Shown: piece by piece, positions 35,441 through 43,666 of the stretch
Layout: every line of letters starts with the position of its first letter
Position numbering within the stretch: the stretch's first letter is position 1
Assembly: GCA_030668485.1 (NCBI GenBank)
Contig: DAOUTW010000012.1
Location: 1-64,000 of the forward strand
Origin: Candidatus Zixiibacteriota bacterium
GTDB lineage: Bacteria > Zixibacteria > MSB-5A5 > GN15 > JAAZOE01
Length of the DNA stretch: 64,000 bases
Direction: 5' to 3'
Notes under the pieces: generated by a model
The model's input: only the letters and a program-made list of their open reading frames with translations
Told to the model about the DNA's origin: nothing
The model's database searches: none
Translations under genes and position numbers: made by a program

Positions 35441-35477
35441 GGTTAAACTTTTGGGTCACGGCTGCAGGTTGTTTTAG

Positions 35478-35507
35478 TTGACTGTTAGCAATGGCTGTCC
35501 TTATATA
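35478..35507 (+). promoter_or_regulatory. Sigma-70-like promoter of the outer-membrane protein gene
   Basis: TTGACT (35478-35483), 18 nt, TATATA (35502-35507), about 35 nt before the GTG start at 35543 and divergent from the NSS promoter. Confidence 0.5.
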
Positions 35508-35542
35508 AAATACAATGAAATGCATAAGTGAAAGGAGTCATA

Positions 35543-36199
35543 GTGCGAGTGTATAAAATTGTTTTGGTTGTTTTCCTCTTTGTGGCCGCAGGAAACGCAT
35601 CGGCTCAGTTTCTGGGCCAGATGAGTCCGGCCAGTATCGTAGAAACCGAAACCGGCAAAGCCGGCGGGTATTTTATACTGGCCGATGATGCCGTCGCGAT
35701 TGTCGGTTCGGTGCGTTACGGCCTCAGTCAATATACGGAAGGCCGATTCCGTTTGGGACTTTTAGACCCCGACGGAAAGGATGCCGATCCTGGTGTAATT
35801 GTCGGCGCCGATATCAAATATCTCCTCTGGGAATATATTAAGCCGTCCGGCACCGATTCGACCGGCACCACGGAGTATAACAATCCCTTCGATCTTTCTC
35901 TTGGAGGAGCAGTCGAATACGCCAAAATGGATTATGGCGGTATCCTCGGTATCGGCGGCTCCTTTATCGCCTCGGCTCCCTATAAACTGCGCAACAGATC
36001 AGTTATCGAACCGTATGCCAGGCTCAATATCCGGTTTGAACATGTCCAACTGGATAAACAGGACGATGAATCTGATATTGAAATAGGTCTCAATCTGGGC
36101 GCACTATTTTCAGTCACGCCGTTGATAGATTTTACTGCCGAGTTTCAGCTTGATGATCAGAACGCCTTCATGCTGGGTGTCGATGTTGTCGCTTTTTAG
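35543..36199 (+). CDS. Exported beta-rich envelope protein, probably an outer-membrane barrel
   Basis: GTG at 35543 is favoured because AAAGGAG (35531-35537) precedes it at proper spacing and it begins directly with a signal peptide (MRVYKIVLVVFLFVAAGNASAQ). The 218-residue protein alternates short hydrophobic strands with Gly/Asp turns (GGYFILADDAVAIVGSVRYGL, FRLGLLDPDG, NLGALFSVTPLIDFTAEFQL) and ends FMLGVDVVAF, with a terminal aromatic residue. Probably a small outer-membrane barrel; family not recognised. Confidence 0.7.
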   Translation: MRVYKIVLVVFLFVAAGNASAQFLGQMSPASIVETETGKAGGYFILADDAVAIVGSVRYGLSQYTEGRFRLGLLDPDGKDADPGVIVGADIKYLLWEYIKPSGTDSTGTTEYNNPFDLSLGGAVEYAKMDYGGILGIGGSFIASAPYKLRNRSVIEPYARLNIRFEHVQLDKQDDESDIEIGLNLGALFSVTPLIDFTAEFQLDDQNAFMLGVDVVAF

Positions 36200-36256
36200 T
36201 TCTTTCGGCAAAATGAATTCATTGGTCTGCTTGGATAATCGGTGGGCCGCCTGTCA

Positions 36257-37048
36257 ATGACGATTCTTGATGCGATTATCCTCGGTATTATTCAGGGGTT
36301 AACGGAATTCCTGCCGATCTCGTCTTCCGGACATTTGGTCATCGGCGAAGCCCTATTGGGGCTTTCATCGCCTGGGATCAGTCTCGAAGTATGGCTTCAT
36401 TTCGGGACCCTTCTGGCAGTTCTCTTATATTTCCACCGCCGACTAATTGGGCTTGTCGCGACAATATTCGGCGCCGGTGATCCGAAATATCGCGATGCCG
36501 ACCGGAATTTTCTGGGAGCGATTATCATCGGAACCATCCCGGCAATCGTCATCGGCCTGCTGTTTAAATCGGCGATCGAGTCGCTTTTTAATTCCCCGCG
36601 CTTTGCAGCTGCTATGCTGATTGTAACAGGACTGATCTTACTGGCAACCATATTTGCCAAAAAATCGGGGCAGAAAATAAACATGCCGCGCGGCCTGGCG
36701 ATAGGGCTGGCTCAGGCTATGGCCATTCTCCCGGGAATATCAAGATCCGGCAGCACCATCGCCTGCGCCATGTTTGTCGGGGTAGAACCATCAGTGGCGG
36801 CTGAATTCTCCTTTCTACTGGCGGTGCCGATCATAGCTCTGGCTTTTGGATATGATCTGGTGTTTTCCGGATCTCAGTTGTTTGCCTCCGATACGGTGTG
36901 GATTTACCTGGCCGGGACGGCTGTCTCATTCGTCATCGGTTTGCTGGCTATCCATTATCTGTTGAAAGTAATCCGGACCGGAAGATTTTATCTGTTCGGA
37001 TTTTATTGCCTTGTGGCGGGAGTCGTTTCTCTTATATTATTGAACTAA
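36257..37048 (+). CDS. uppP: Undecaprenyl-diphosphatase UppP (BacA)
   Basis: ATG at 36257 gives the usual family start (MTILDAIILGIIQGLTEFLPISSSGHL); a GTG at 36242 is upstream. The 263-residue, eight-helix protein has both signature segments, GLTEFLPISSSGHL at 14-27 and LPGISRSGSTIA near 160. It dephosphorylates undecaprenyl diphosphate to recycle the carrier for peptidoglycan and polysaccharide synthesis. Its stop overlaps the next ATG (TAATG), coupling it to the heptosyltransferase fusion. Confidence 0.93.
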   Translation: MTILDAIILGIIQGLTEFLPISSSGHLVIGEALLGLSSPGISLEVWLHFGTLLAVLLYFHRRLIGLVATIFGAGDPKYRDADRNFLGAIIIGTIPAIVIGLLFKSAIESLFNSPRFAAAMLIVTGLILLATIFAKKSGQKINMPRGLAIGLAQAMAILPGISRSGSTIACAMFVGVEPSVAAEFSFLLAVPIIALAFGYDLVFSGSQLFASDTVWIYLAGTAVSFVIGLLAIHYLLKVIRTGRFYLFGFYCLVAGVVSLILLN

Positions 37049-38610
37049 TGGACACGATTGTTGTTATCCGACTGGGTCGGCTGGGTGACGTTACTCTTAC
37101 CTCGCCGACAATCAAGAATCTCCGGCTTTTATATCCGGAGTCAAAAATTCTGCTGGTTACTCGGGAAATGTATAAACCGCTGGCCGAAATCCTGCCCGGA
37201 ATCAGCCATGTTCTCACCTTTCCCGACACCGGATCGTATTTCGATCTGGTCAAACTGTGTTCCCGTATAGATGAGTTTGAGCCGAAACTGGTAGTCGATC
37301 TGCATAAAAACTTCCGTTCTTTTCATCTGGCGACGCTGACCAAAACCCCTTATAAGGTGGTATATCATAAACGTCGTAAGGAAAGACTGGCTGCCGTTCA
37401 TGAAAAGAAATTCCTGTCCCCGGTACCGCATACGGTCGATCTTTATAATGATATCCTCGGTCAGTTGAAAGGGGAGGTGCTGGCCCGATTGCCCGATTTA
37501 ATGCTGCCCGATGAAGTGCTTGATCGACCAATGCCGGCGCGGGATGCGGTAGCCATTGTCCCCGGAGCCAGTTCGCCGGTTAAGGCATGGGCGGTGGGAA
37601 ATTATGCCAAATTGGCCGAGAGAATAATTCACGATTTCAAGCTTCCTATCCACCTCTATTTGGGTGAGAAAGAAACCGGTCTGGAAAAAGATTTTCTCCA
37701 CCTCCCAAAAGGAAGTATCACCATCTACCGCAATCATCCGCTGGTTGATATCGCTACGCTGCTGTCACAATGCCGGCTGACAGTTTCCAACGATTCCGGA
37801 TTGATGCACGTCTCATCCGCAGTTGGAACGCCGACGGTGGCCCTTTTCGGCCCGACCCATGAGCAACTCGGTTTCTATCCTCTGGGGCTTCATGATCTTC
37901 TGCTTGGTACCGATGACTCCTGCCGTCCCTGCTCACTGCACGGAAGTAAGGCCTGTTATCGAGAGGAGCAATACTGTTTTACCAATCTGAAAATAGATGA
38001 TGTTTACAACCGGGTTGTTTCGGTGATCGAAGGTGTTAAACTTGATCCGGCTGTATTTATCGACCGCGACGGAACCCTTATTGAAGACAAACACTATCTG
38101 GCCGACCCTGAGAAGATAAAATTTCTACCCGGATCACGCGAAAGCGTCGCGCGCCTGAAGCAAGCTGGATATAAAATAGTGATCGTCTCCAACCAATCCG
38201 GTGTCGCCCGTGGATTTTTCCCCACCACTACTGTGGATGAAGTTCATCAACGGATGGCCGAGTTGATGAAAAACGCCGGCTGTGAGCCGGATGATATCCG
38301 TTACTGCCCCCATCATCCCGATGGCGACGACCCGGAATATACCGGCCAATGCGATTGCCGCAAACCGAAAGGCGGCATGCTCGAGGCGGCAGCCATCGAA
38401 CTGGGTATCGATATCAAGCGTTCCTTTATGATCGGGGACAAATTCAGCGATATCCAATGCGGGAAAATTGTCGGGGGACGCTCAATTCTGGTCCGGACCG
38501 GCAAAGGAGCCGAAACCGAAAAGGAACTCCCCGCCGAACCGTATTTGACTCCGTATATTATTAGTGATGATCTGGCTGCTGCCATTGACCATATTTTGTC
38601 TCGGAAATGA
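37048..38610 (+). CDS. Heptosyltransferase (GT9) fused to GmhB-type HAD phosphatase
   Basis: A 520-residue two-domain protein starting at ATG 37048 within uppP's stop. Residues 1-330 are a glycosyltransferase family 9 enzyme (IVVIRLGRLGDVTLTSPTIKNLR; AIVPGASSPVKAW; LSQCRLTVSNDSGLMHVSSAVGTPTVALFGPT). Residues about 340-520 are a D-glycero-beta-D-manno-heptose-1,7-bisphosphate 7-phosphatase-like HAD: AVFIDRDGTLIEDKHYL, IVSNQSGVARG, the zinc loop CPHHPDGDDPEYTGQCDCRKP, MIGDKFSDI. The two activities sit in the same pathway (ADP-heptose supply and transfer to LPS core). Both sets of key residues appear intact. Confidence 0.93.
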   Translation: MDTIVVIRLGRLGDVTLTSPTIKNLRLLYPESKILLVTREMYKPLAEILPGISHVLTFPDTGSYFDLVKLCSRIDEFEPKLVVDLHKNFRSFHLATLTKTPYKVVYHKRRKERLAAVHEKKFLSPVPHTVDLYNDILGQLKGEVLARLPDLMLPDEVLDRPMPARDAVAIVPGASSPVKAWAVGNYAKLAERIIHDFKLPIHLYLGEKETGLEKDFLHLPKGSITIYRNHPLVDIATLLSQCRLTVSNDSGLMHVSSAVGTPTVALFGPTHEQLGFYPLGLHDLLLGTDDSCRPCSLHGSKACYREEQYCFTNLKIDDVYNRVVSVIEGVKLDPAVFIDRDGTLIEDKHYLADPEKIKFLPGSRESVARLKQAGYKIVIVSNQSGVARGFFPTTTVDEVHQRMAELMKNAGCEPDDIRYCPHHPDGDDPEYTGQCDCRKPKGGMLEAAAIELGIDIKRSFMIGDKFSDIQCGKIVGGRSILVRTGKGAETEKELPAEPYLTPYIISDDLAAAIDHILSRK

Positions 38611-39608
38611 TACGCGAAGCATTATATTATACCCGGCTGAATGATAGCCGTGTTCATTGCCGGCTGTGTCCGCTCGAATGCCGCCTGAAACCGGACCGGC
38701 GAGGTATTTGCCGCTCCCGCTTTAATTCCGACGGCATACTCAAAACCGATAATTTTGGCGAAACCGTTACGATCGCGACTGATCCGATCGAGAAGAAACC
38801 GCTCTACCATTTTTACCCGACCGCCAATATTGTTTCAATCGGTCCTAATGGCTGCAATCTCTCCTGCCGTCATTGCCAAAATTGGAATATTTCCCAGGAA
38901 AAGGCGACGACCCGTTACGTCGATCCGGAACGGTTACCTGATATCGCCGCCCAACAAGGCTCAATCGGAATCGCCTATACTTATACCGAGCCGATCATAT
39001 GGTACGAATACATTCTTGAAACAGCGCCGCGTATCAAAGAGGCGGGGATGGTCAATGTCATGGTTTCCAATGGATATATCAACCCCGAACCCCTACAGGA
39101 ACTGTTGCCCGTAATCGATGCCTTCAATATTGATCTCAAAGGTATACGCCCCGAATTCTACCGCAGGGTCTGTCGTGGCAGCCTGGAACCGGTACTTGAG
39201 GCAATTAGTATTATTGCGAAATCGCCGGCTCACCTCGAAGTCACATACCTGATTATTCCCGGCCTCAACGACGACGACGAAGATTTTCATAAGGTGGGCA
39301 AATTCTTGGCCACGGTTGCTTCATCCATTCCCTTGCACCTGTCTGCCTACCATCCCAGCTACAAAGCCGACAGCCCGCCGACATCGCGGGATAAACTGAT
39401 CCGCGCTCATAAAATAGCCAGGGAATATCTGTCCCATGTTTTTATAGGCAATATGGAAATAAAAAACTGTTCCAATAGCTACTGCCCTGAATGTGGGCAA
39501 AGGCTAATCGAAAGATCGTGGTATCGGGTAAGGCTGGATGGAATCGACAGCGACGGTAAATGCAAAAAATGTGGCCATAAATCGACTATTATCCTGTCCT
39601 CAGGATAA
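38607..39608 (+). CDS. amrS: AmmeMemoRadiSam-system radical SAM enzyme
   Basis: ATG 38607 overlaps the previous stop by 4 nt (ATGA). The 333-residue protein has an N-terminal Cys cluster (CRLCPLECRLKPDRRGICRSR), then the radical SAM motif CNLSCRHC (Cys83, Cys87, Cys90) in PNGCNLSCRHCQNWNISQ, and a C-terminal Cys set (CPECGQ, CKKCGH). The wording matches AmrS of the AmmeMemoRadiSam system. The usual AMMECR1 and MEMO partners are not seen here. The reaction of this family is not settled. Confidence 0.92.
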   Translation: MIREALYYTRLNDSRVHCRLCPLECRLKPDRRGICRSRFNSDGILKTDNFGETVTIATDPIEKKPLYHFYPTANIVSIGPNGCNLSCRHCQNWNISQEKATTRYVDPERLPDIAAQQGSIGIAYTYTEPIIWYEYILETAPRIKEAGMVNVMVSNGYINPEPLQELLPVIDAFNIDLKGIRPEFYRRVCRGSLEPVLEAISIIAKSPAHLEVTYLIIPGLNDDDEDFHKVGKFLATVASSIPLHLSAYHPSYKADSPPTSRDKLIRAHKIAREYLSHVFIGNMEIKNCSNSYCPECGQRLIERSWYRVRLDGIDSDGKCKKCGHKSTIILSSG

Positions 39609-39734
39609 TGATCGGAGCCATGGAGTATTTTCGGAAAACGGCCGATATATTTAATTAATAAGCATTTAACCACCCACAGACGTCTAAATGGTGACGCCGG
39701 AGGGAACCGGTGGGGGAGATCAGTCGTTTTATAT

Positions 39735-42545
39735 ATGATGACGGGATTAAAGAGCATAGTCGCAACAACCGGGTTACTGGTACTCCTGCTTCTCATCCAT
39801 GTTACCCCGGCCTTTGGGCAATACTATTTCGGAAAAAACAAGGTCCAGTACACCGATTTCGACTGGCAGGTGATGACCACCGATCATTTTCGGATCTATT
39901 TCTACAGCGAGGAAAGCGATCTGGCCGAAATCGCCGCCCGTTCCGCCGAAGATGCCTACCGGATTCTATCGGCCAAATTCAACCACGAAATCTATGCTAA
40001 AATTCCGCTGATCATATATAGCAACCCTAACCATTTCGTTCAAACCAATGTTACCTGGAGTATGCTGCCCGAAAGCGTCGGCGGGTTCACCGAATTTATC
40101 AAGGGGAGGGTGGTTGTTCCGTTCGGCGGCTCCTATTACCATTTCGACCGCGTGATTCGCCACGAGATGGTTCATGTCTTCATGATTGCCAAAATCAACC
40201 GCATCGGTCGCGAATACGGTCGTCCTTCGGCTGTTTACCCTCCGCTCTGGTTCACTGAAGGTCTGGCCGAATTCTGGTCCCGGGAATGGGACAGCGAAGC
40301 CGATTTGATTGTCCGCGATATGGTCATCAACGGCAATCTCCCGTCGATCAATCAACTCTGGACCGTTCATGGTTCATATTTCATGTATAAACTTGGACAA
40401 TCGCTATGCGAGTTCATAAGCGACCACTACGGTGAAAATAAACTCTCCCGTTTATTCGATAATTGGTACCTGGGTGGTAAATTCGAACGCATTTTGTACT
40501 ATACCCTCGGCGACGATATGGAAACACTCTCCGAAAAATGGAGCTATTTTCTCAAAAAGAAATATTTCCCAGAAATTGCCGATCTCGACCTTCCCGACAA
40601 AAAAGCAACGCGGCTGACAAAAAAGCAGTTCGCCGTTCGTCCGGTTCCGGTTACGATCAAGGATGAAGAGGGTAACGATCAGCAATGGGTTATTTATAAG
40701 GCGAACAAAGTCGGTTATTCGGCCATCTACATGATGCCGGCCAGCGGTGACAGCAAAAAGGCGGTCACTCTTCTCAAAGGCGATCGCTCGGCCAAATTCG
40801 AATCGCTCCATCTTCTCACCAGCGGCGTCGATCAATACGACAACAGGCTGCTGACTTTCTCCTCCAAATCTAAAGAAAAAGATGTGCTCTACCTCTATGA
40901 TTTGGTGGATAAATCGATTATTCGACGTTATGAATTCGATCAACTGGTTGCCATCGCTTCACCCCGATTTTCCCCCGACGGCGCCAGCGTGGTCTTTTCC
41001 GGATGCCGCATGTCGGGCTATTCCGATCTCTATGTTTTAAATCTTTCCGATGGAGGGCTGACTCGGCTGACCGACGATATTTATCAGGATGTCGATCCCT
41101 GCTTCAGCCACGACGGACAATCAGTTATCTTCGTTACCGATCGTGCCGCGAACGGATTCGATGGTTATCTCTCTCTCTACCGCCTTTGGCTGAATGACAA
41201 CAGCATCAAACGGCTGACGTTCGGACCGTATCATGATCGCGGACCGGATGAGAGCCCTGATGGATCGAAAATCATCTTCTCGTCTGATCGGGGAGGCAAG
41301 ACCGCCTTCAATATTTTCGCCCTTGATTCTGATGGCAACCTGTCGCAGGTCACCGAATATATCACCGGCGCCTTTGATCCCAGATTCGGCGATGACCCCG
41401 ATCATATCTATTTCACCGCCTGGCAGCAGCGTGGTTTCCATGTCTTCAAATCAACTCTGGAAGAAACTTCGCCGGTTGCTGTCGAGGTGCCCCGTATCAA
41501 CGATGGCAGATGGCTCCCGGGACGCATAGGGAGTAAGGCGAAGTCAACTACGATGAAATATGAAACCGATTACTCTCTGGATATCGCTCAGTCGGCAGTC
41601 GCCTATGATGAGGTTTACGGTACTTTGGGAGGCGTTCAAGTCGCTATGAGCGATGTTTTGGGGGATAATACCTTTATCTTCCTCGTCTCCAACACTGCCC
41701 GCGACAAATCGGATTTTATGACCAGCTTTAATCTGGCCGTCACCTATCTTCGCCGCACCAGCAGACTCAATTGGGCGATAGGAGGTTTTCATCTTTATGA
41801 CCAATATTACAACAAAATCGACGGTTATTACTTCGAACGTTTAGTCGGCGGTGTCGTCAGCGCCAGTTACCCGTTTTCTAAATTCGACCGGATCGAGACA
41901 TCGGTTTTCGCCCGCTATTCCGACAAAGAGGTCGAATTTATGAACCGCAGCAGAAAAGCAATACCGGTTACCCATACGCTGAGTTTCGTCACCGACAATA
42001 CCCTCTGGGAACCGACCGGACCTTTGGAAGGCCGACGTCTTAATCTCACCGTCGGATATACATACGACTTCAAGTCGGAACGGAATTTCAACCGTCTGGC
42101 CTCGGCCGATCTGAGGCATTATCTCCGCCTGGGATACTTGACCTCGTTCGCCAGCCGGTTCTTTGCCTTCACCTCGGCCGGTAATGAGCCGCAGCGAATA
42201 TATTTGGGCGGAAGCTGGTCATTCCGAGGGTTTGGCCGCAGACATTTTTATAACCGCAATATCCTGTTCAATTCCGAAGAACTGCGTTTTCCGCTCATTG
42301 ATGATTTGCTGATAGCCTTTCCTCTGGGCAATTTTCGTCTGCGAGGTATCAGGGGAGCTCTTTTCCACGATCTTGGAACAGCCTGGGATGACGATTGGAA
42401 TCGTTGGCAGGGGTCATTAGGCGCCTCGGTTAGAATTGCTCTGGGGTACCTGGTCGTTCTCCGTTTCGATGTTTCCTGGCGTCATGATTTCCAGTATGTT
42501 TCCAAAGACCATCGGACCGATTTCTTCTTTGGGTGGAATTTTTGA
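39735..42545 (+). CDS. Peptidase-MA / beta-propeller / Omp85-like barrel chimera
   Basis: A 936-residue protein with a signal peptide (about 1-29). Residues 45-270 are a gluzincin-like (peptidase MA) domain: IRHEMVHVFM with His143, Glu144, His147 and WFTEGLAEFWS supplying the downstream Glu. Residues about 330-620 hold TolB-type PD40 repeats (RFSPDGASVVFSG; CFSHDGQSVIFVTD; ESPDGSKIIFSSDRGG). The last 300 residues resemble an Omp85/BamA-type surface-antigen barrel (IYLGGSWSFRGFGRR; FNSEELRFPL; GALFHDLGTAW). It would be an outer-membrane-anchored protease. The next gene overlaps its stop (TGATG). Confidence 0.85.
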   Translation: MMTGLKSIVATTGLLVLLLLIHVTPAFGQYYFGKNKVQYTDFDWQVMTTDHFRIYFYSEESDLAEIAARSAEDAYRILSAKFNHEIYAKIPLIIYSNPNHFVQTNVTWSMLPESVGGFTEFIKGRVVVPFGGSYYHFDRVIRHEMVHVFMIAKINRIGREYGRPSAVYPPLWFTEGLAEFWSREWDSEADLIVRDMVINGNLPSINQLWTVHGSYFMYKLGQSLCEFISDHYGENKLSRLFDNWYLGGKFERILYYTLGDDMETLSEKWSYFLKKKYFPEIADLDLPDKKATRLTKKQFAVRPVPVTIKDEEGNDQQWVIYKANKVGYSAIYMMPASGDSKKAVTLLKGDRSAKFESLHLLTSGVDQYDNRLLTFSSKSKEKDVLYLYDLVDKSIIRRYEFDQLVAIASPRFSPDGASVVFSGCRMSGYSDLYVLNLSDGGLTRLTDDIYQDVDPCFSHDGQSVIFVTDRAANGFDGYLSLYRLWLNDNSIKRLTFGPYHDRGPDESPDGSKIIFSSDRGGKTAFNIFALDSDGNLSQVTEYITGAFDPRFGDDPDHIYFTAWQQRGFHVFKSTLEETSPVAVEVPRINDGRWLPGRIGSKAKSTTMKYETDYSLDIAQSAVAYDEVYGTLGGVQVAMSDVLGDNTFIFLVSNTARDKSDFMTSFNLAVTYLRRTSRLNWAIGGFHLYDQYYNKIDGYYFERLVGGVVSASYPFSKFDRIETSVFARYSDKEVEFMNRSRKAIPVTHTLSFVTDNTLWEPTGPLEGRRLNLTVGYTYDFKSERNFNRLASADLRHYLRLGYLTSFASRFFAFTSAGNEPQRIYLGGSWSFRGFGRRHFYNRNILFNSEELRFPLIDDLLIAFPLGNFRLRGIRGALFHDLGTAWDDDWNRWQGSLGASVRIALGYLVVLRFDVSWRHDFQYVSKDHRTDFFFGWNF

Positions 42546-43666
42546 TGAAAATACGGCATATTTTGGTTACTGCCCTTATAATTCTGGGAGCTTCCGGTTG
42601 TGGCACCAGCAAACATCTTGATCGCGATCGGGTCTTATTCGAATCGGCCAATAGTCCGATTAAAACCGGTCTAAGGTCATTCCGAACATCAAGTAATACT
42701 TTCAATGGCAGCCTTAATATATTATATGAAAAGAAAATAAAAGGTGTTGCGGATAGTCCGTTTTTGACCTTCGACGGCCACCTGGCTTTTTACACTACCC
42801 GGCACAGGTTTCTGGTGTATGATCAGATGTCCGGTGACAAAGTCTGCCGAATCAAGAAAAGGCGCGGCTTGGTCCTTAATGCGGTAGTTCAGGATTCTCT
42901 TCTGGTCCTCGTCAAAAGATCAAAATATGGGCATATCCAGGTTATCAATCTGTTCACCGGCAAAGTCATCGGCGAAAGGACCTTAATAGAACTCCGCTCC
43001 GGGCCGATAATAGTATCAGATAACCTGATCTACGGCACCAGCAAGGGATTGCTCGCCCTCAGCCTGCCGGATTTGCAAACCGTCTGGAGAAGCGATTCAC
43101 AGGCGATGGTTGATATAGAGGCGGTTTCCGACTCCGATATTATTTACTTTGCGGCCAATGGCACCCTCATGGCTTTGCAGAGTACGGATGGGAGTAAAAT
43201 CTGGCAAACCGATTGCGGGTCGGCGGTGGTGTCTGAATTGAGTATAGGTGAACGGATTTATCTGGGAGTTGCCGACGGTAGAATGATGGCGATTGATAAA
43301 GAAGACGGGCAAGTAGCTTGGGATCAGCAGTTGGGGATTCAAGCCCATGGCGGTGCCGCTGAATCCGATGGTCGGATATTCTTCGGCGGAACCGATAGGA
43401 ACGTTTATTGCCTGTCATCCATCAGTGGTGAGGAAATCTGGAAATATAAGACCGATGGAATTGTAACCGCCTCTCCACTTATTTATGGCCGTGCCGTCTT
43501 GGTCGGATCCCACGATCGCCATTTCTACAGTATTGACAAAACCGATGGCAAACTGATCGACCGGCGTAGATTGGAAGGACCGATTACGCTTGCAGCTGCG
43601 ATCGACAACGACCGGATTTTTGTCACCTGCCGAAAAAAACGGCTGTATTGTTTTGAGGGGAACTAA
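42545..43666 (+). CDS. PQQ-like beta-propeller lipoprotein (BamB-like)
   Basis: ATG at 42545 overlaps the stop of the barrel chimera (TGATG). A 373-residue lipoprotein with lipobox GASGC near residue 18, followed by PQQ-type propeller repeats (GKVCRIKKRRGLVLNAVV; GSKIWQTDCGSAVVSELSIGERIYLGVADG; DGQVAWDQQLGIQAHGGAAESDGRIFFGGTDRNVYCLSSISGEEIWKYKTDGIVTASPLI). It resembles BamB, the lipoprotein scaffold of barrel assembly. Its co-translation with an Omp85-like barrel gene supports a joint outer-membrane role. The HEAT protein gene starts within its stop (TAATG). Confidence 0.85.
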   Translation: MKIRHILVTALIILGASGCGTSKHLDRDRVLFESANSPIKTGLRSFRTSSNTFNGSLNILYEKKIKGVADSPFLTFDGHLAFYTTRHRFLVYDQMSGDKVCRIKKRRGLVLNAVVQDSLLVLVKRSKYGHIQVINLFTGKVIGERTLIELRSGPIIVSDNLIYGTSKGLLALSLPDLQTVWRSDSQAMVDIEAVSDSDIIYFAANGTLMALQSTDGSKIWQTDCGSAVVSELSIGERIYLGVADGRMMAIDKEDGQVAWDQQLGIQAHGGAAESDGRIFFGGTDRNVYCLSSISGEEIWKYKTDGIVTASPLIYGRAVLVGSHDRHFYSIDKTDGKLIDRRRLEGPITLAAAIDNDRIFVTCRKKRLYCFEGN

